In this document: positions 58,848 through 64,000 of the stretch, piece by piece
Layout: every line of letters begins with the position of its first letter
How positions within the stretch are numbered: position 1 is the stretch's first letter
Notes under the pieces: model-generated
Seen by the model: only the letters and a program-made list of their open reading frames with translations
Database searches by the model: none
Told to the model about the DNA's origin: nothing
DNA from: an uncultured Oscillibacter sp.
GTDB lineage: Bacteria; Bacillota; Clostridia; Oscillospirales; Oscillospiraceae
Direction: 5' to 3'
Assembly: GCA_910587705.1 (NCBI GenBank)
Contig: CAJUMX010000008.1
Coordinates: 62,001 to 126,000 of the forward strand
Length of the DNA stretch: 64,000 nt
Position numbers and translations under genes: made by a program

Positions 58848-59357
58848 TTATTCAGCGCCCCCGCTCTCTGCCGTTCCCTCGCTGGAATCCGCGGGCTCCG
58901 CCGCCCCTTCACCGGTCTCCGCGCCCGTTCGCTCCTCGTCCTTTAGAACGGACTCCCACTCCTTGGGCTTTTCCTTGGGCGTCCGGCAGACCAGGGCCAG
59001 CTTATAGCCGTCCGGGTCCTTCTCCATCAGATACATCTCGTCCTGGGGCGGCACCTTGTCGCCTTTCATAATCCGGGACGCGATTCTCCGGCATCGGTCC
59101 ATGACCTTCAAGGACTCCGAAAGCGCCTCCAGCTCCCCGTCTCCCTGCTGCTTGGCCTCCAGCAGCTTCTGCCGCTTCTCCATGTCCTGCCGGTTGACCT
59201 CCTGCAAGAAGGCCAGCGCCGTCTGGGACCAGGAGGTCTTGTCGCTTCTGGGCTTGGCCGAGGTCGTTTTGGCCTCCGCCGGTTTCTTCTCCCCCTGGGA
59301 CGCGGGCCTCATAACCTGCTCGGCACGCCGCTGCCGTCCCCTGACCGTAAGTTCCAT
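58848..59357 (-). CDS. Unknown small cytoplasmic protein
   Basis: 169 residues, no membrane segment. A basic, disordered N-terminus (~1-40) precedes a helical stretch with Met/Arg/Lys (SQTALAFLQEVNRQDMEKRQK, RCRRIASRIMKGDKVPPQDEMYLM in parts) and an acidic Ser/Glu/Ala tail. I recognise no family. It has its own promoter (59384-59412) and GGGAGG upstream of ATG. Confidence 0.7.
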   Translation of the reverse strand: MELTVRGRQRRAEQVMRPASQGEKKPAEAKTTSAKPRSDKTSWSQTALAFLQEVNRQDMEKRQKLLEAKQQGDGELEALSESLKVMDRCRRIASRIMKGDKVPPQDEMYLMEKDPDGYKLALVCRTPKEKPKEWESVLKDEERTGAETGEGAAEPADSSEGTAESGGAE

Positions 59358-59693
59358 GGTTCAACCTCCCATACCTGATGATTTATATATTCGCCCTGCC
59401 GGGATTTTACAATCCCCTTATGCCGGGCATCCTAGTTTGAAATACGCCGCAAGGGCAGCCCAGTCCTTTTCATTCCGGACATAGAGAGCGCTGCCCGCCT
59501 CGCTCCCTCTCGAAGAAAGCGGCCAGCCGCCTCGCCTTTTGCGGTGCTTTATGTATACCATAACATAGAATTCGGTGGAACACAAGGCCCTTTTCCTTGT
59601 GAAAACTTCCACTTCCTTTTCCCCCCGGATTGTGATATCATCAAATTGCCAAAAGAAGTCATACCTTTTTATTTCACAAAGGAGGGCCCTGCC
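59358..59693. other. Intergenic region upstream of fhs
   Basis: 336 bases. It holds the minus-strand promoter above, a weak plus-strand promoter (TTGCGG at 59539, 16-base spacer, TAACAT at 59561) and a 7-bp hairpin CACAAGG/CCTTGTG at 59581-59601 in the fhs leader. No gene is supportable; no THF or other riboswitch consensus was recognised by eye. Confidence 0.5.
59384..59412 (-). promoter_or_regulatory. Candidate sigma-A promoter of the 58848-59357 gene
   Basis: Minus strand TTGTAA (59412-59407), 17-base spacer, TATATA (59389-59384), 27 bases before the start codon. Confidence 0.6.
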
Positions 59694-61367
59694 ATGCACG
59701 TTCCGTCCGACATTGAGATCGCCCAGTCCTGCCAGATGCGCCCCATCGGGGAGATTGCCGCCGCCGCCGGGGTGGACCCCCAATACCTGGAACTCTATGG
59801 AAACTACAAGGCCAAGGTGGACCCCCGCCTCCTCAAGGAGAGCACGCGGGGCGACGGGAAGCTGATCCTCGTCACCGCCATCAACCCCACCCCCGCCGGG
59901 GAGGGGAAAACCACCACCACCGTGGGCTTGGCCGACGCCCTCCGCCGCCTGGGGAAGCGCGTCCTGGTGGCCCTGCGGGAGCCCTCCCTGGGCCCCGTCT
60001 TTGGCGTGAAGGGCGGCGCGGCCGGGGGCGGCTATGCTCAGGTGGTGCCTATGGAGGACATCAACCTCCACTTCACCGGGGATTTCCACGCCATCGGCGC
60101 GGCCAATAACCTCTGCGCCGCCATGCTGGACAACCATATTCAGCAGGGAAACGCCCTGGGAATCGACGTGAAAAAAATCACCTGGAAGCGCTGCGTGGAC
60201 ATGAATGACCGCCAGCTCCGCAACATTGTGGACGGCCTGGGAGGCCGGATGCAGGGCGTTCCCCGGGAGGACGGCTTTGACATCACGGTAGCCAGCGAGA
60301 TCATGGCGGTCCTGTGCCTTTCCAGCGACATTCTGGACCTGAAAGAGCGCCTTGGCCGGATGGTGGTGGCCTACACCTACGACGGCAAGCCCGTCACCGC
60401 TCACGACCTGAAAGCCGAGGGGGCCATGGCGGCCCTCTTAAAGGACGCCCTCAAGCCCAACCTGGTTCAGACTCTGGAGGGCACCCCCGCCTTTATCCAC
60501 GGCGGGCCCTTCGCCAACATCGCCCACGGCTGCAACTCCGTCATGGCCACGCGGCTGGCCATGCGCCTGGCGGACTACGCCGTCACCGAGGCGGGCTTTG
60601 GCGCGGACCTGGGGGCGGAGAAGTTCCTGGACATCAAGTGCCGCCTGGCGGGGCTGACCCCCAGCGCCGTCGTTGTGGTGGCCACCGTCCGGGCCCTGAA
60701 AAATCACGGCGGCGTTCCCAAGGCGGAGCTGAACACCGAGAATCTGGAGGCCCTGGAGAAGGGGCTTCCCAACCTCCTCCAGCACGTGGACAACATCAAA
60801 AACATCTACGGTCTGCCCTGCGTCGTGGCCATCAACGCCTTCCCCACGGACACCGCCGCCGAGCTGAAGCTGGTGGAGGACAAGTGCCGGGAACTGGGCG
60901 TGAACGTGGCTCTCAGCGAGGTCTGGGCCAAGGGCGGCGCGGGCGGCGCCCTTCTTGCCGAAGAGGTCCTGCGCCTCTGCGAGGAGCCGGGTGACTTCCA
61001 TTTTGCCTATGACGCGGAGGACTCTATTGAAAAGAAGATCAACGACATCGCCCAAAAGGTCTACCACGCCGACGGGGCCGTCCTGACCCCCGCCGCTAAA
61101 AAGCAGCTTACGGAGCTGGAGGCCCTGGGCTTTGGCAAGCTTCCCGTCTGCATGGCGAAAACCCAGTACAGCTTTTCCGACGACCCGGCCCTGCTGGGGG
61201 CCCCCAAGGGTTTCACCATTACGGTGCGGAACCTGAAGGTAAGCGCCGGGGCGGGCTTCCTGGTGGCCCTCACCGGGGACATCATGACCATGCCGGGCCT
61301 GCCCAAGGTCCCCGCCGCCGAGAAAATCGACGTGGACGAGAACGGCAAGATTACGGGCCTGTTCTAA
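59694..61367 (+). CDS. fhs: Formate-tetrahydrofolate ligase
   Basis: 557 residues, the usual family length, from the ATG at 59694 with AAAGGAGG upstream. [20 protein letters not shown] is the P-loop signature, with conserved [28 protein letters not shown] and [19 protein letters not shown] in parts. It joins formate to THF using ATP in one-carbon and acetogenic metabolism. A formate channel gene follows at ~100 bases. Confidence 0.97.
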   Translation: MHVPSDIEIAQSCQMRPIGEIAAAAGVDPQYLELYGNYKAKVDPRLLKESTRGDGKLILVTAINPTPAGEGKTTTTVGLADALRRLGKRVLVALREPSLGPVFGVKGGAAGGGYAQVVPMEDINLHFTGDFHAIGAANNLCAAMLDNHIQQGNALGIDVKKITWKRCVDMNDRQLRNIVDGLGGRMQGVPREDGFDITVASEIMAVLCLSSDILDLKERLGRMVVAYTYDGKPVTAHDLKAEGAMAALLKDALKPNLVQTLEGTPAFIHGGPFANIAHGCNSVMATRLAMRLADYAVTEAGFGADLGAEKFLDIKCRLAGLTPSAVVVVATVRALKNHGGVPKAELNTENLEALEKGLPNLLQHVDNIKNIYGLPCVVAINAFPTDTAAELKLVEDKCRELGVNVALSEVWAKGGAGGALLAEEVLRLCEEPGDFHFAYDAEDSIEKKINDIAQKVYHADGAVLTPAAKKQLTELEALGFGKLPVCMAKTQYSFSDDPALLGAPKGFTITVRNLKVSAGAGFLVALTGDIMTMPGLPKVPAAEKIDVDENGKITGLF

Positions 61368-61393
61368 GTTCCTTTTTTCGAGAAAAAAGGAAC
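61368..61393 (+). other. AT-rich hairpin between fhs and FNT gene
   Basis: GTTCCTTTTTT-CGAG-AAAAAAGGAAC, an 11-bp stem followed by A-rich rather than T-rich sequence on the plus strand. It may be a weak terminator, leaving partial read-through to the channel gene. Confidence 0.45.
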
Positions 61394-61469
61394 CAAAAAA
61401 GCTTTATTTCGCTCTGGTAGTCCGGCAATTATCCAAGCCGGAGCGACGGCAACGAAAGCGGGTGGAACA

Positions 61470-62285
61470 TTGAGCTATCTTTCCCCCAAGGAATTTTTGG
61501 AGCGCTATGCCGCCGGAGGGGCGGCCAAGACGCAAAAGAGCGCCGGGAAGCTCCTGGCCCTCTCCCTGCTGGCCGGGGCCTTCATCGCCCTGGGCTGCGC
61601 CGCCACAAACACCGCCGTCCACGATATGGAAAATGTGGGCCTTGCCCGGACGGTCGCCGGCCTTCTGTTCCCCTTCGGCCTGTGTATGGTCATCGTCACC
61701 GGGGCAGAGCTTTTCACCGGGAACAGTCTGCTGATCCTCTCCCTGTTGGGGCGAAGCTGCACCCTCCCCGGCCTTTTGCGGAACTGGTGTCTCGTCTACC
61801 TGGGGAATTTCCTGGGGGCCCTTCTGGTGGCGGCGGGCTGCGTGTGGTTTGGGCAGCTGAACTACTCCGCCGGAGGGCTGGCAGTCTACACCATCCGCCT
61901 TGCCGCCGGGAAGTGCGCCCTGCCGTTTTTAAGCGGCTTTGGGCTGGGGATGTTCTGCAACGTCCTGGTGTGCCTGGGGGTCTTGCTGGCCCTCTCTGCA
62001 ACAGACGCGGCGGGCCGCTTTATGGGAGCCTTTCTCCCGGTGTGCTACTTCGTCCTCTGCGGCTTTGAGCACTGCGTGGCGAACATGTACTACATCGCCG
62101 CCGGGCTTCTGGCGGTGCGGAATCCCCAGTACCTCCAATTGGCCCAGGAGGCCGGTGTGGACCTCTCTGCCCTGACCGTCCCCAATTTCCTCCTGGGGAA
62201 CCTCCTCCCCGTCACCCTGGGGAATATCCTGGGAGGCGCGGGACTGGCGGCGCTCCTCTGGTACGCGCATTTGAAAAAGGACTGA
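61470..62285 (+). CDS. Formate/nitrite transporter (FocA/FNT) family channel
   Basis: 271 residues from a TTG with GGGTGG upstream. Six membrane helices and FNT signatures GCAATNTAVHD, TGAELFTGNSLLI, NFLGALLVAAGCVWF and CGFEHCVANMYYI. Given fhs next door, formate is the likeliest substrate (uptake for THF ligation or export from fermentation). Confidence 0.92.
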   Translation: MSYLSPKEFLERYAAGGAAKTQKSAGKLLALSLLAGAFIALGCAATNTAVHDMENVGLARTVAGLLFPFGLCMVIVTGAELFTGNSLLILSLLGRSCTLPGLLRNWCLVYLGNFLGALLVAAGCVWFGQLNYSAGGLAVYTIRLAAGKCALPFLSGFGLGMFCNVLVCLGVLLALSATDAAGRFMGAFLPVCYFVLCGFEHCVANMYYIAAGLLAVRNPQYLQLAQEAGVDLSALTVPNFLLGNLLPVTLGNILGGAGLAALLWYAHLKKD

Positions 62286-62292
62286 ACACACC

Positions 62293-62323
62293 GGACCGGG
62301 AGGCGACGCCTCCCGGTCCTTTT
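62293..62323 (+). terminator. Terminator after the FNT gene
   Basis: GGACCGGGAGGC-GAC-GCCTCCCGGTCC followed by TTTT. It touches the stop of the convergent gene at 62322. Confidence 0.9.
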
Positions 62324-62987
62324 AACTGCTGATAAAGCCCGAGCCCCGGTCCAGCTCCACCCGGGCAGTCTCGTTCCCCGCCTCGTCCCAGCCCACGGCC
62401 ACGGCGTCAAGGCGAGGATGATACTCCGTCCAGTCGAAGGGCGGATAGGTCCGAAACAGGAAGTAGTACCGCCCGTCTTTTTCCATCCAGTCCGCCCGCT
62501 CGCTGTTCCAGGTGAGGACGGTGTGGTCCTCCTCCTTCCAGTCCGTGTATTGAAGCCGGACCTCCATCCGGGCGATGTCCGGGTCGTCCACCCGGCCGAA
62601 CACATACAAAACCGCGCCCCAATCCTTCTTCTTCATGGCCAGCCAGCCGCCGTAGACAGGCGCTTCCTCCGTGCAGTCCAGCGGCAAGCCGTAGCCGCCA
62701 ATCCAGCCCAGATACGTCAGGCGCGCCCCGCTGAGCATCGTGACGTTCTCGTTTCCCGTCAGGTAGAACACCTGGCTTTTGGCAATCTCCGGGACCCACT
62801 CCCGGCAGACCACGGCGGTCCGTCCCACGCCCTCCCGCTCCTCGTTGTGGCGGATGGCCTGGATGGGGAAAATCAGTCCAATCAGAAAAATCCGGTTCAC
62901 CAGATACACCGCCGCCGCCGCGACGAGAAGGCGGCGGAGGCCCCTCCTTCTCCGGGAGGACAGCTTTTCCCTTCTCTCTTTCTTCAT
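62322..62987 (-). CDS. Unknown membrane-anchored protein
   Basis: 221 residues from the ATG at 62987, overlapping the upstream gene end (ATGA), with GGGAGGAG upstream. An Arg/Lys-rich start and one membrane helix (~18-40, LLVAAAAVYLVNRIFLIGLIF) precede a ~170-residue extracytoplasmic domain rich in Trp, Tyr and Asp. No family recognised. Third gene of a PadR/HAAS unit, so its expression is probably PadR-controlled. Confidence 0.7.
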   Translation of the reverse strand: MKKERREKLSSRRRRGLRRLLVAAAAVYLVNRIFLIGLIFPIQAIRHNEEREGVGRTAVVCREWVPEIAKSQVFYLTGNENVTMLSGARLTYLGWIGGYGLPLDCTEEAPVYGGWLAMKKKDWGAVLYVFGRVDDPDIARMEVRLQYTDWKEEDHTVLTWNSERADWMEKDGRYYFLFRTYPPFDWTEYHPRLDAVAVGWDEAGNETARVELDRGSGFISS

Positions 62988-63718
62988 GCCGTCTCCTCCC
63001 CTCCCGGCAGAGGAATCTCCAGCCGGATGATCTCTCCACGGGCATGGTACACCCAGACCACGTGGGTGTCCCCCGGCTCCACCGGGGCCCAATGGACGGC
63101 GTATTCCGCCCCATAGTTTGCCTTGCCCCCGCCGCTGGTTCCCCCCTCCCCCTTCTGGTTGCGCACATCGCTCCTGGCCCTCAGGCCCGCCGCCACGATG
63201 CCGAAGGGCCAGCGGTCATACATGCAGGCCAGCACCATGGCCGCCCTCTGTCCGTCCTTCTCCCCCACGGATACCTGATAAATTTTCAGTATGTCATTCC
63301 CAATCTCCGCCCGGATGTCCAGGTCCGCCACGGCCTCCACGTTTTTCAGCTCACCGATGGAAATGGCCGTCGACGGGCAAATTCGGGCCTCTAGACTGCT
63401 CCAGACATTGGACAGCATCCCAAACCCCAGCAGGGCCTGGATACACATTACCACGGTCAGCGCCACCGCAGCCCGGCCCAGCCACAGCCAGCCCCTTCCC
63501 CGGTACTGCGCCGCCATCTCCCGGCCGATCTCCGCCGGGTCCCCCATGGCCTCCAAACACCGCTCTTCCGCCAGTCCCGCGTCCCAGCCCATCTCCAAAA
63601 GGGCCTCCATCCGGTCCTCCACGTGCTCCTCCAGCTCCCGGCGAATGTCCTCCCGCTCCTCCGCCGTCAGCCGTCCCAGGGGCGAGAGCACCTGGTCCAA
63701 AAACGCCTGCCGGGTCAT
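62984..63718 (-). CDS. HAAS-domain (DUF1700-like) membrane protein
   Basis: 244 residues. The N-terminal ~75 residues form the HAAS domain (LTAEEREDIRRELEEHVEDRMEALLEMG and CLEAMGDPAEIGREMA), known to associate with PadR-like regulators. One membrane helix (~83-103) and an outside domain follow. Overlaps the padR stop (ATGA-type) and the following gene, so all three are translationally coupled. Confidence 0.85.
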   Translation of the reverse strand: MTRQAFLDQVLSPLGRLTAEEREDIRRELEEHVEDRMEALLEMGWDAGLAEERCLEAMGDPAEIGREMAAQYRGRGWLWLGRAAVALTVVMCIQALLGFGMLSNVWSSLEARICPSTAISIGELKNVEAVADLDIRAEIGNDILKIYQVSVGEKDGQRAAMVLACMYDRWPFGIVAAGLRARSDVRNQKGEGGTSGGGKANYGAEYAVHWAPVEPGDTHVVWVYHARGEIIRLEIPLPGGEETA

Positions 63719-64000
63719 ACGACCTCCGCGCCGCCTCGCAGCACGTCGTTCACCGCCCCGGAATAGCGCTTCCAGGCGGCCTCCTCCTCCCGGAGGGCCC
63801 CCTGGCCCTTCCGGGTGAGGTGGTAGTATTTCCGTTCCCGGCCCGTGGGGGCCTGCTTCCGGTAGGCCTCCACAAAGCCCTCCTGCTCCAGCCCGTGAAG
63901 CACCGGATACAGCGTCCCCTCCTTCATGTCAAAGGTGTGGTTGGACCGCCGGGCCAGCTCCACAATCATCTGATACCCATACATGTCCTCCCCCGCCAGC
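63715..64000 (-). CDS. PadR-family transcriptional regulator (N-terminus beyond window)
   Basis: The frame stays open to the right edge (LAGED before MYGYQMIVELARR), so the start is outside. The winged-helix hallmarks YGYQMI, EGTLYPVLHGLEQEGFVEAY, and RKYYHLTRKG are present. PadR proteins usually repress their own operon and respond to small ligands or, with HAAS proteins, to membrane signals. The internal ATG at 63984 is unlikely to be the true start. Confidence 0.92.
   Translation of the reverse strand, partial: LAGEDMYGYQMIVELARRSNHTFDMKEGTLYPVLHGLEQEGFVEAYRKQAPTGRERKYYHLTRKGQGALREEEAAWKRYSGAVNDVLRGGAEVV

Overview
The window is a high-GC (about 60% by eye) chromosomal segment of a motile Gram-positive anaerobe, most likely a Clostridia/Oscillospiraceae-type Firmicute. 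Evidence: a Gram-positive flagellar set (FliY with a CheC-like half, CheC, CheD, CheV, no FlgH/FlgI L- and P-ring genes), S-layer-homology (SLH) surface proteins, PadR and HAAS-domain proteins, formate-tetrahydrofolate ligase, frequent TTG/GTG starts and strong AGGAGG ribosome-binding sites. No rRNA, tRNA, insertion sequence, phage gene or CRISPR array was seen.

Layout. (1) 1-1014, minus: the N-terminal part of cheA, running off the left edge. (2) 1110-13223, plus: an apparent six-gene operon with a FliK/YlqG-like protein, a free-standing FlhB C-terminal homologue, a PilZ protein, two very large secreted SLH proteins and a second PilZ protein, closed by a strong terminator. It is followed by a single-ring ClpB/ClpA-like AAA+ ATPase (13343-14770). 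(3) 14719-24498, minus: fliD, fliS, a FliT-like gene, an orphan FtsE-like ABC ATPase, a chemoreceptor, an FtsA/PilM-like actin-fold ATPase with added beta-grasp-like repeats, and a Lys/Ala-rich membrane protein. (4) 24664-26240, plus: a two-gene cassette of a ParA ATPase and a ComFB-domain protein, inserted between flagellar blocks. (5) 26300-53112, minus: a long flagellar/chemotaxis cluster running from flgB through the basal body, export apparatus, hook, stator, switch, flhBA, sigma-28, rod proteins, cheC, cheD, cheV and an HDOD/EAL-like protein. (6) 53782-58813, plus: a REC/HD-GYP/PAS-like/GGDEF enzyme, an Hpt protein and a hybrid histidine kinase with two receivers. (7) 58848-64000: an unknown Gln/Glu-rich protein, fhs, an FNT-family formate channel, and a membrane-protein/HAAS/PadR cassette cut by the right edge.

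How the genes may work together. The flagellum is nearly complete here; flagellin, flgK/flgL, flgM, fliW/csrA, cheW, cheB and cheR are not in the window. The locus is rich in cyclic-dinucleotide parts: two PilZ proteins, a ComFB-type receptor, one enzyme with both a GGDEF (intact inhibitory site) and an HD-GYP domain, and a degenerate EAL/HDOD protein. The simplest inference is that a phosphorelay sets c-di-GMP near the flagellar operon and PilZ/ComFB effectors translate it into motor or cell-surface changes. FlhF and FlhG are absent from their common place after flhA, whereas ParA, an FtsA-like actin ATPase and an FtsE-like ATPase lie inside the motility region. These are the best candidates for an undescribed positioning or envelope-coupling system.
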